Below, in pieces: positions 12,271 through 22,774 of a DNA stretch of 64,000 bases. The translations under genes and the position numbers were made by a program. Each line of letters opens with the position of its first letter. The first letter of the stretch is position 1. Source of the DNA: Carallia brachiata (lineage: Eukaryota > Streptophyta > Magnoliopsida > Malpighiales > Rhizophoraceae); the NCBI GenBank assembly GCA_021464245.1, contig JADCRB010000043.1, positions 1,301,576 through 1,365,575 of the forward strand, read 5' to 3'. The notes beneath the pieces were generated by a model. The model was given only the letters and a program-made list of their open reading frames with translations, made no database searches and had not been told where the DNA came from.

Positions 12271-14098
12271 GTGGTATCAGAGCCTAGTTGATCGAGAAGT
12301 CACCGTTACCGAGTTTCGGATCCGTTGATCAAGAATAAGGAATTTTGTTAAGTTTGTTCCAATTAAGTGCTCGCGAAATTGTCATCGTCAGATATCGTGA
12401 GAGATATATGATCTGATTCGAAGAAAAAGAAAGCAGCCGTCGGATTATAGCCAGAGCCCCGCCAGAGCCGCAGCCGGCCGTCCATGCACTGCCACACACG
12501 CCGCCGTTCCTGCCGATTTTTTCGCCGGACACCACAATCTGAACCGCTAGCTGTCGATCTTCCCAAATCCAGTGCCTGTGCGCCGGAAATCTTGCCGGAA
12601 ACCTGTAGATCGAAAGAAGACCTAAAGTTCCAACAGCCATTCCTTTGCCCTTTTTCCCTTTCTCCAATCACCGCTACACCTCGAAACCACCAGAAACCGA
12701 CTCTCTGGCGTCCCATCCACGTTTCGCAACCCAGAACGCATCGTTTCGTCCCCGGCAACTGGCCCGATTGTCGTCGGACAATCACGAAACTCCTTCTCAC
12801 CGATTCTATCACCATTGATTTCGCCGCCCAGTGTCCGTTCACTGTCGTTCCAGTCACCGTCCTTCTGAGGTGTCGTCCTTGAGGTCGCCATCAGCCATCC
12901 GTCCCGGCACCATACCATCACCAGTGGGCATTTGTTTTGAAACCGAGAGCTGTTCATTGGAGGAGCAAGAAGAAAAATTAAAGAAAGTGAGGTCAGATTG
13001 AAAATAAAAAAAAAGGGGGGCAGATCGAAGAAAAAAAATAAGGGGTCAGAATAAAAAATTCAAAGGAGAGCAACAAAAAATTATTAGAAAAATAAAGAGC
13101 AAGAAAGAAAAAAAACTATTGGTGAATTTAAAGATTTGACAGCGTGAAAAATACAAAAAATTGGAAGAAATTTGATGATCTAATAATTATGGGTATAAGA
13201 AGGAAGAAAAAGAGAAGGAAGAAAAAGAAAGGTGGAGAGATTAACTTTAGGAATAACTTTGAAGCAGTCATGAAAAGAAAGAAAATTTGAAGTTGCAAAT
13301 AATTCAGAACTAAAGAAGAGAATAATTATGTGGAGTTAGAAGTGAAGAATTTTAATTAAAAAATAAAAATACGTCAAAGCAATGAAGGTCAAGATAATGA
13401 TGAAGCAGTTAAGAAACGACGAAGCAACAAAAAAAAGAAGGTAGAGTTGAGTTGAAGCGAAGGAAAATTTGAATTTAAAAATGATTTCAAAAGGTGAATT
13501 GAGATTTGAAATTATCAGCAATCGATAGCTAGTGAATACTCAGATGAAAGTATTTGTTAGAGTTAATCAGAAAACTCGTGTGAGGACTTGTGGAGCTAAA
13601 AGTGCTCGAAGTTAGGGACATGTTATGTTGAGAGTTAAGATGCTCAGTTCAGTTGAAAGCTAATGATAGCTCGTTTCAGTTTTTTCGTGTGTGATTAGAA
13701 AACAAACTAAGAAGTAGAGTAAAAGTACTCTATAATTTCACGGTTGCGTGTCGCACAGAATGTAGTCCCAGACCTTATTAAAGGTCATTTGTCACAAGTT
13801 CCTTTAAGGATTGAAATGTTAAGTAAGAATTAGTGAAACAAAATCAAAGTTATGTTGAAATCGATCAGAAGAATTTAGAGGAAGAATTGTCAAGGAATTC
13901 CTGATGATTATGTTAGTAAAGTTTTGAAAGTTTATTTGCAAATTGTGAACCAGTTTGAAAAAGACTCAAAGTTCCAGTTGAAATTATGAAATTGTTGATT
14001 TGATGTAGATTTCGATGATGAAATTGAAGTTTGAAGATTTTGTTAAACGAAGCAGATGTTGTGAATGACTGTAAGACCGAATTAGAATTAAGGGAGAA

Positions 14099-14357
14099 TG
14101 TTGAGGTTAATTCAGATTCGTTATAAATTAGAATTTAGCGTTCTAGTAGAGTTAATATTAGTTTATCATATTTTTATTATTAGAGTCGGAATATAAGTTG
14201 TTAGAGTCTAATATATAAGAGTTGAGAGCCACATATAATTGTGCAGTTTGTGAAAATATTCATTGAAAGATTATAATTAGTGTGTGTACTTTTTATTGTT
14301 ATTGTGTGACTTTATTTAATTAATAAATTAATAATATTAAGTTAATTAAGTCTAACA
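14099..14357 (+). repeat. 3' LTR of the non-autonomous element
   Basis: 259 bp, starting TGTTGAGG directly after the purine tract and ending CTAACA. It is followed by GTTAT, the right target-site copy. Confidence 0.88.
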
Positions 14358-17300
14358 GTTATAAGAGGCTACATAAGACCACTAGCTCGACTGGTTGAGA
14401 GTCCCATCGACTTTGCTAGCAATGGAAATGGCTAGCTGGGCTAGTACGGTCAACTATGACTTCAACAAGTTGTTATCCAGCTAGTTGATATATATATAAA
14501 GCAGCCCAACAAGTCTGCCTTCCTGTTGCGCTCATAGATTTTTTTTTTTTTTAACACTTAGCGCTCATAGATTTAAAAATTACATACAAATCAATATAAA
14601 TTTAAAAATTAAAATATTATAAGAGCAAGATATGTTTATTATATAATTTATAATTTAACAGATTTATTAATAATTAAAAAAAAAAAAAAAAAACAGTATA
14701 GTTTCTACTCAACAACGTCCCCTTCACAAGTATTTATGGTTCTTAGCTACGACATTAGTTTATTTCCAATAGGACAAATTACAAGAATGTCCAAGAAATA
14801 TCTCTTCAAAAGCCGCTTCAATTCACTGGATTTTATTTGTAATTATTTTCTTCCCCAAAATAGTCATTCCACCAGTTTACAATTAAAGAAAAGTTGCACG
14901 AGAGGAAATAAAAACAAAAGCGAAGGCTAAAAAATGCATGAGAGACTTGTTTCGAACAAATTACACTTTGATGTACCTTAAAAAAAAGTCCAATTGTACC
15001 GACCGAGTAAATGGACATTAAAATTGATTAGAATAATGTACAGTACAATTGATTAATTAAATTATACAAATTAAATAATTATAAATTATAACAAAAAATT
15101 AATATTTTATTTATGTAATTTTATTAAATTTTTATTATTAATTATCATTTAATTATATAATTTAATTAATTAATTACACTATACCTCGTCTCTATTAATT
15201 TTTCCTTACCCAAATATATTTGTCGAAAAAAAATTATGACTTGGCTAATGATATTCTTTTCCGTGTGCCAGATACTTTTCCCGATTATTTTCCCAAAGAT
15301 GGCATTTACTCTTAGATCAAGGCACTGAAAAAGTGGACCTGTTTTTCAGGGAAAGTAGACTTTTTAGATATTTTTTTAGAGGTCCATACTTTTATTTTGA
15401 GGAAGAGTATAAAATTGGTGAAAATAAAAAGAGATTTTATTATTATATATTTTATGATTTAATGAAATTATAAATTAAAAAAAAAGAAAAAATTGGATCA
15501 CTCATACATAAACTTAAATGCTTATAAACTAAAAACATTGATTAGGGATCACTTAAAATAGTAATTGGGTGGTAAATTAGCATATTTTTATACTGGTAAC
15601 TCAAATTTGAGTATTTACATCTGCACTCCTTGACAGAGCGTTAGATGAACGATTCGATAATCGTCGTAGTTTTCAATGGCGAAATCACAATCGGTTCTAT
15701 TGATACTTGTGTGGTGAGTTTGTTTGTTAGGGTGGTTAAACAAAATCTTAATAAATAGGGGTAACTTCGGTCTCGACTTGTAAATCTGACGATCGATATA
15801 TTTACGATAAATATTTTTTCTGATTGAAAAAAAAAAAAAAAAAAAAAAAGAACATTGCGTAGGGCTGAACGTCACAAAGCTTATAAGTGGGCTTTTGACT
15901 ATAAGTTGGTGGAAAAGTTATTTAACCTAAAAAGCAACATATGCCCAAATCTTCACAATCTGAACAATCTTTTTGACAAAACCTTGAGGCCTATGTACAT
16001 ATGCCAACTCAGATTCCCAGTTTCGGTATAGAATTTTGTTTTGTTTTGTTTTTTTTGTTTTTTTCTGATTTCTAGTAACACAGAAGGATGCAACGAACGA
16101 CTTTAATTAATCAAAACAATTATCTTTTTGGTTAATAGACTTGGACTGAAATTTAAATTTGATACTTTCATCCTAAAAATCACTGTATTCAAAACAATTA
16201 TAACGCTGCCAGAAAGTTGCAGAGAAAAATGGGCCACAATTTACTTTCCATCTTTAAGCCCGACTGCTGAAAGGCCAGTGGTCCGTTTCTGATCTCTATT
16301 CAAGTCCAACTTACGAAAGGTCCATGCTCCACAATTTCAAGTACAATATATATTAAAAGGGTCTTTGTAGAACTATTAACTATTAGTACGGATATCAAAA
16401 GTTTAACATCACTTAATCAAAAATTTTGAATTCAAATTTTAAAAATGCAGTCACTTTAAATACTTGTTAGGAAATTTTTATCGCCCACTAAGGTCCTACC
16501 TATATCGATCAAGATTAATCAATTTTTAAACTAGATACTGGACGGTCTTAAAAAAAATAAAATAAAAAGTTTTTGCAAAATTACAACTTGAACTACATTA
16601 TGCCCAGTTCCGCTACGTGGAGGGGACAGGGGACAAGGGGGCGACAGGTTTGTTTTGAAAAGAAATAATAAAAAAATATTTTTTTTACAAAACTAAATAA
16701 TCCTATACTTTGATTAAAATTTTTTAAAAAAAAATTGAAAAAATATATGTATTTTATTTTTAAACCCCACCATCCCTTCGGGTCCAGTCCCCCAATCACG
16801 TACATTAATCGCATTATGCCATCGTTCCCCGCCAGATTTTTGTGTGTGATTAAAAAATTTCAAGTTTGTTTTAAATATTAAAATATAAAGGAAACTGTAT
16901 TTATAATTTATTTTATTATCTCTTTTTAGTCAATAGTTAATTTTAACGGTTTAACTAATTTTTATTAGGGAAAGTACCAATTTGTAAAAAGATTAAAAAT
17001 TTAAAACTCAATTAAAAATTTAAAAGATTTAGAACTAAATTGAAATAATTTATAAAAATTTAAAACTGAAATGAGTATAACCTTATAATTTGGACATCAA
17101 ATAATCAAGCGTAAAGCTAGATACGTGTGAGGATTCCACATAAGTCAGGTGATTGCAAATTGAGACTTTAAAATTGAGGTGGGTGTTTGACCCTTTCTCT
17201 ATCATTCTCTTGCCATGATGGTATATCATTTTTACTTGAAAAAAAAAAAAAAAAATCGCAAGTGACGTGCGTTTTAAAATTATCACATATCATATTAAAA

Positions 17301-18216
17301 TCTTACGATAGATTTTGATGATGGAGCTCCTCACATGTCACCAAAAAGATCTGAACTACGGGTCTTAGGCTTGCGGACACTGATACAAAACAGAACTGTT
17401 ACAGATGCACTGTGTTAAGCCGCCGAGCTTAACCATTTTCTCATTCGCTCCGATATAACCAGATAATAGAGCAATAGTCAAGTTCAAATTAGATAGAGGT
17501 ACCAAGGATATTAACAACTTCTATTAAAATTTTTTAAAAAATGTTTGAATAATTGTTTGTCGGGATCAACAATTTTTAATTTAAATTGTTTCTTTTAAAT
17601 TAGTAGGTAGGAAGGAATAAACTGTAAAAATTATAAAATTAAGTCATGTCAATTAATTTATAAATCATTATAAAATATCATTACTTTAATGGGATAGGAC
17701 AATTCCCTTCCCCCCCCTCTTTTAGTTATAGATCCTTTTCTTCTTTCGCTTGTGAGAGAAAAGCAGAAAAAGGAAGATTCTAGCCTAATTATTATAATAA
17801 ATAAAATAGTGTCTCTCAATTACATGGACAGATTTTTTGTTTCTTCTTTATATTTTTAACTTTTTCCTCTTATAACTGCAAGACTACTAATTTTAAATAA
17901 ATTATAAAAAAAAAACAAAGGGCACTACATAAATGATAACAAGATCATTATGAGAATTATTCTTCCTTTCAAATTTTCTCCCCAAAGTTTGAAGTCTCGC
18001 TTTTCTTTTTGTTTTGAGATATTTTAAATTTGTACTAATTAATTAAGATAAAAAGATAATTAAAAAGATTAAAAGTTTCGATTATTAACTTCTCTTTTAC
18101 TAGTACAGAAGTATGAAGTCTCAACTTTATTTTTTTTTAGTTCTTGGAAAGTCAAACCGCGGTCAAACAAACAAGCAGGAAAAAGAAACTAAAAAAAGCT
18201 ATACAGTAAAGGATCT
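14358..18216. other. Intergenic, AT-rich, no gene supported
   Basis: This stretch holds short duplications (GCGCTCATAGATTT at about 14529 and 14562), an AT-rich foldback at about 15041-15184, and several A or T runs. Open frames here are short and low in complexity. I see no splice-linked coding exons on either strand. Confidence 0.6.
15041..15184. repeat. AT-rich foldback (MITE-like)
   Basis: The left end GATTAATTAAATTATA is inverted at the right end as TATAATTTAATTAATTAATTAC. The arms are tens of bases long around a short AT-rich middle. The composition is so AT-rich that chance pairing contributes. Confidence 0.4.
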
Positions 18217-18801
18217 TCAGAAAAGCCCAAACCCGGCCCAGTCAGCATCGCCCACCAGGCGGGGCGATGACTGATACGACGAGTATGAAAAAGAAGACGA
18301 TGTCGTCGGCGAGTCGCGAAACGGCGAAAGCGACCGCCGGCTGGACACCGACCATGTAACCGGCGTGTCTAGGTCAGACGCGTACTCGCGTTGGGGGGTG
18401 CGAACAGAGCTCTTTCTGCTTCCCTTCCTCATCATCAGGAGAGGAGATGGAAAGCACCCGGGTGAGACGCACTCCGTTCGGACACGGGCAGGCTGCTCGA
18501 ACCTCCAGCGCTCAGAGCGGGTGCGTGGGGCGGATCGAAAGGAACGGGTACGGGGCTCCAGCGGAGAGGCTAAAGTAAATCCACCTGGTGACGGGGGTTT
18601 CAGCTTATGCTGGGGGCTTGGTGACGGCGACGGGCGCAGGCGGGGATTGAAAGGCGGAGATGGTGATGGTAGCACTGGCGGTGATAGTCGAAGCTTTTTT
18701 TCCTGGGGCTTCAGTTGGTATTCGATCTTGGGTACGCCGGGTCGGATCTCCCACTTAAATGGGACGGCTCCTGGTCTCTTAAACGAATCATCTATTGCCA
18801 T
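18217..18801 (-). CDS. DUF688-type Pro/Ser-rich protein of unknown function
   Basis: Single-exon gene of 194 aa. The N-terminus carries the motif VPFKWEIRPGVPK (residues 13-25), which marks the plant DUF688-like family whose biochemical role is not known. The rest is rich in Pro, Ser and Arg: a PSPSP-rich part at about 45-75 and a Ser-rich tail (SSFSYSSYQSS). It ends in GDADWAGFGLF. No signal peptide or membrane segment is visible; it is probably disordered and intracellular. Local GC is well above the flanks, as expected for a coding exon. The start is the first ATG after the TATA-like site at 18946-18954. Antisense frames over the same segment are shadows. Confidence 0.82.
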   Translation of the reverse strand: MAIDDSFKRPGAVPFKWEIRPGVPKIEYQLKPQEKKLRLSPPVLPSPSPPFNPRLRPSPSPSPQHKLKPPSPGGFTLASPLEPRTRSFRSAPRTRSERWRFEQPARVRTECVSPGCFPSPLLMMRKGSRKSSVRTPQREYASDLDTPVTWSVSSRRSLSPFRDSPTTSSSFSYSSYQSSPRLVGDADWAGFGLF

Positions 18802-18945
18802 GGATGATCAAACTGCAAGTAACGGTTAGTAACCAACTCCTAACAGCACTTGTCGGAAAGTAGATAAAATGATAAAAAAAGAAAAAAAAATAGAAATCAT
18901 ACAAATATTACTCTCTCGCTTTCGTTACTCTTGAGATTTGCTTAC

Positions 18946-18954
18946 ATTTATATA
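18946..18954 (-). promoter_or_regulatory. TATA box of the DUF688-type gene
   Basis: On the minus strand the sequence reads CTATATAAATG about 145 bp before the ATG. That would give a leader of roughly 110 nt. The spacing and sequence fit a plant TATA box. Confidence 0.5.
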
Positions 18955-20296
18955 GGAGTCGTCGACGAGATACAGAGAAGAGCAACCAGATTTGATTGCG
19001 GCGGGATTAAAGGCATTAAATGGGGTTGGCGGGCCTAGTTATGGACAACGCATCCATTCATGTGGTTGACAAAAGTATGCAAGAAAAGGCCTTTAATAAG
19101 GAACTTCAATTTTCCTCTGTTGAAAGGAAGAGGAATAGTTGACAAAAAAAAAAAAAAAAAAGAAAGAATAAGTTTGTGTGGTTGAACTGTTTAAAGAGAT
19201 TTGAATTCTTATAAAAGATTACTTGTTTAAATTAGTTAATATTAAATGGTAAAGTTAATTTTGTCATATTTTCTAAATAAAGAGTCGTAATAATATTTGA
19301 CAGAATTGTGAGATAAATTTTTTCATTTTTCTAAAAAAAAAAAAAATTAGGGGGGAAAAGGAATAGAGACTTTGCATAAAATTCAAACTCCCGGTGCGGT
19401 TATCCCAGTAGTATATAGTATTATAATTGACAAAAGTCTTAAGTGAGAGTGGAACCTTGTCCTGCGAAGCAAGGATATCTATGTGCAAATTTAACATAAA
19501 AATGGGCAAGGGCAAGCTTGTCAACATAGCAATCTTTCAACATCTTTGGGTTTTTATTGTTCTGAGTCAGTTGTATGCCCATGTGCATATTAACTTCAAA
19601 GATGCTTAACCATATTTAATTTGTCAACCTAGTCATTGTCCAACATCTTTGGATTTTGTTAGGCCTTCCTCACCAACCCCCAAAAATCCCCTCCTCCAAA
19701 ACAAGAAAGTAGAGTAGCTGACTTTAACCAAGGCACACAAGACAACTGTAGCAACCATCACTGTAGTGCAGCTTTTGAATTGGGCTAACCGGGATAGCCA
19801 TTGCCTACCGTGAGTGATTGCAATAATAATGTTTGTTCAATTCAGAGTTTCAAATGCCGAACATCATCAAATCATATTGTGTCTATGTCTGCAGCCTAAA
19901 AAATCCAAGCTTGTTGTAACGGTAAGAGTACGACTTCTGTATTGTTTGTAGCGTAAAGTGGACATTCAAATTTAAACGACTAGTAATCATAATATACTTG
20001 ACAAATAGGGGGACAAAGTCATTTTGTCCGAGCTTTTATCACTATTTCAACCAAAGAACACATAAATGCAACACGCATGGGATAGTTGCTATCGATTTTG
20101 GAGGGAGGAGGTGTTACAAACATGATTTTAGCCTGTCCTTAGTTACTAATAACTGCCTATCAATTTTTTTTTGTCGGTTAATTGGTTGAGACTATTGCCT
20201 AACAAGCAAAGTGCCAAATGAAAATTTCGTAGACATAAACATATTAGATTATGATTTGCTAAATATTCCTATATTATAAAAGAGCACTGATACACG

Positions 20297-20474
20297 TTTC
20301 GAATTTTGATATCTTAGTTGGTGTTTTGATTGAAACTAATACTAATATTTTTGAAATAATACTGATAGTTTTGAAAATACAAAACAAACAGATATTTCAA
20401 AACTTATCAGTCGCGTTTCAAAGATATCTGTTTTAATTTCAATTAAAATACCAATCGAGATACCAAATTTGGAA
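20297..20474. mobile_element. MITE-like foldback, about 178 bp
   Basis: The left end (TTTTGATATCTTAGTTGGTG, then TTTTGATTGAAACTAA) is mirrored at the right end (inverse complement of TTTGGTATCTCGATTGGTA, then TTTTAATTGAAATTA). The arms are about 50 bp or more, with a short centre and no coding content. Confidence 0.7.
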
Positions 20475-21608
20475 TACCAACCTTTTTTCATTACAAAATG
20501 CTAACTCTTCAAAACAACAAGGTCTTCCAACAGAAAAAGTTTTGCGTGGAATTAACTTATCAGCTTCAGCCACACCCTTGCAGATCAGAGCCTTCTGTTT
20601 GTCTGATATGTCGTCTTCTTCGATAAATTACACTCAACCAAACGGGTGATGATGAGAAGAAAAGAAGATGGATACAAATAAGAATAAACAACTTGAGAAA
20701 GCATTTGAGATCACACTCGCCACTTTTGCACGCTGCATAAATTGCTTCAACAACCTCCTCGCTGAATAACCTGATAAAAAGAGCAACATGTCATGCCAAA
20801 ATAAAATAAAATTACAGAAAAAGATAAATGGATACGGTTCAAACTGAGACTCATCGTATTGAATTACCAGTAATATTTGGTGCACTGAATATACCAAGAT
20901 TAAATAAATTTTTAAGAAAAAATTCCAAAGAAAATTTTTTTTATTACATCCCATTTGGAGTCTATATTTTAAATTATACGATAACACTCATTAAATATTG
21001 AAATATATCTTGAATTGTTACTCGGTGCACTTAATAACATCCTTCAATTATAGTTTTGATTATTATGTATGAAAATATAAAAGTACTATGGAAGTCAGAA
21101 ACAAAACAGCCCTATATGGAAATCAGATCTGTATTATTCAAGCTCTCTCTATGCCAAAGTGAATCTCACATATTTATCTTATAATCCACAATCAAGAAAG
21201 CTCCGAATCTTCAGCAGAGGGTGGGATTAAGACTTTGACAGTATTCTAATAACAAAAGCAACAAGAGATACATATACTCATAGCTTTGGATAACAACAAA
21301 TGGCTGAAAAGTTGCAGAAATCTTATGCGGACAATTTAATCAAGCAAGAATTACGTTCGAGTTTGTTATTTATTTAATTTTTTTCTTTCATATTTTTAGC
21401 TGCAAATTTTTAATAGTCTTATTATTGATAATGCTAATAAGATCAAATTAATTTTCTATGAAAATTTTAAAAAATACATTTCATAAATTTTAAAAAGTTA
21501 AGTCATTCAAAATCACAGAGAAATCGAATCTAGAATTAAACAGACCAATTCAATTTTGGTTATCCTAACTAGAAACTGACAAACTGCATTTCTTTGATTT
21601 TAAATAAC

Positions 21609-21896
21609 TTAGGGTCCGTTTGTTTGCTGTAAAATAACTTATATTTGTAAAATATTTGCAGAGGAAAATATTTACAGTGAAAATAATGATTTTCCTTTAT
21701 CACTTATTTATAGCACAGTTTGTGTTTTCCCTGAAAATAATTTCAGCTCTGCAAAAGGAGAAGTTATTTTACCTGAAAATCTGAAAATTTTCCCCAAATT
21801 TTACCTATGTAAAATATTTTCTGTAAAACAAACGCCGGAAAACCTGTAAAATTTTTTTCTGTAAAATATTTTAAAGGAAACAAACACACTCTAAAA
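21609..21896 (+). mobile_element. MITE, family with partner at 30733-31013 (opposite orientation)
   Basis: The element starts TTAGGGTCCGTTTGTTT and ends in AAACAAACACACTCTAA, so its terminal inverted repeats include a TTA/TAA at the outer edge. The inside is built of TAAAATATTTT and TTTTCAGG-like motifs. A second copy lies inverted at 30733-31013. The TTA/TAA ends would fit a PIF/Harbinger-type origin, but the superfamily is uncertain. Confidence 0.75.
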
Positions 21897-22614
21897 GTTG
21901 TATTATTTTCTAAAGGGCTACAAATTCTTGTCTCTTAAAATTTGTTTTTTTAAAAAATTGCTATATGGTTTTGTTGGTCAATAAAATGGGAAAGGGATGG
22001 TGTGATTAGTTCATGCCAAAGAATATTGTGTATATGTTTTTAGAGGGTATAAAAAATCATGATGGTTATTGCACTTTTTAATACTAAGTAGACATAAATT
22101 TAATTTTATTATTTATCGTGACAAAATTAAAACTCAAAATTTAAGATTTTGTAAGCTTTTAGTGCATCTCACTAAATCATAATGGTAAATTTTGCTGTAT
22201 GTTCATTAGTAATGAGAGTGCAATCTTTGGTTGCTAAAAAAATTATTTTCATTTTTGCTTCACATTGAAAGAATAATAATGTGTCATGAGGTTCTCATTT
22301 TATTTCTGTGTTAGTTTGGTCATTAACGATATTTTCAGTGACCGTTTAAATTTCGAATTCAAAACATACAAAGTTCACTTCACATGCCTGTGACTCTTGA
22401 AATCAACGACAACCCACTCAAATCGTCAAAGCCAACTAGGCCAGGGAAGGATCTTGTTGTGATGGCAGCACCCGATTTGTCTGTACTCAAAAGAAAACCA
22501 AAACTCAAGATCAAAAATAATAAAGACTAAAAAAAGAAAACCGAAACTCGATGCATGCACAAAGAAACGGGGGCCCGCTCCCCTACGCTCCCAAACGAGT
22601 CCCGACCCTCAATC

Positions 22615-22622
22615 AACGGTCA
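22615..22622 (+). promoter_or_regulatory. MSA-like element (AACGGTCA) upstream of the cyclin gene
   Basis: The mitosis-specific activator sites of plant G2/M genes have an AACGG core followed by YYA. AACGGTCA lies about 155 bp before the cyclin ATG and matches the core and 3' side, but not the two outer 5' positions. A single site is weak evidence. Confidence 0.35.
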
Positions 22623-22774
22623 GGATATATCAAGAATTCAAATCAACCGAATCCCCGCCTCAAAAGTATTAAACAAATGTAAAATAGCAAAGCACACAAT
22701 CACTGTCTCTCCACTGTATCAGAAACAGAGTGGCCGTGCACGCGTGTTTGCTTGTTTTGGGGGTTTGATCGGCA

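Larger units (their letters stand above)
12012..14357 (+). mobile_element. Non-autonomous LTR retrotransposon, complete (2346 bp)
   Basis: Two direct LTRs of 259 bp (12012-12270 and 14099-14357) both begin TGTT and share blocks such as TTAGCGTTCTAGTA and ATATAAGTTGTTAGA. A primer-binding site complementary to initiator Met-tRNA, TGGTATCAGAGC, lies two bases after the 5' LTR (12272-12283). A purine tract AAGGGAGAA abuts the 3' LTR (14090-14098). The 5-bp flanks are GCTAT and GTTAT, a near-perfect target duplication. The internal 1.8 kb has no gag or pol. It begins with a GC-rich stretch (12430-12950), followed by a purine-rich stretch (12960-13500). It is larger than a classic TRIM and smaller than a typical LARD. 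Proteins for movement would have to come from an autonomous relative. Confidence 0.9.
18960..22350. other. Intergenic with MITE-like foldbacks, no gene firmly supported
   Basis: A minus-strand frame from about 20757 to a stop near 20573 reads LFSEEVVEAIYAACKSGECD after an AG acceptor-like site. It is more protein-like than its surroundings and could be an exon of a decayed gene, but I do not recognise it and found no partner exons. The rest is AT-rich with two foldback elements listed separately. Confidence 0.45.

Noticed and set aside
12363..12957. Several open frames on both strands inside the LTR element
   Set aside because: They lie in the GC-rich interior where stops are rare. Composition is Arg/Pro/Ser-biased in all frames and no gag or host domain is recognisable.
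18365..18829. 154-codon plus-strand frame opposite the DUF688-type gene
   Set aside because: It is a shadow. The minus-strand frame has the family motif, a TATA box and a clean start.
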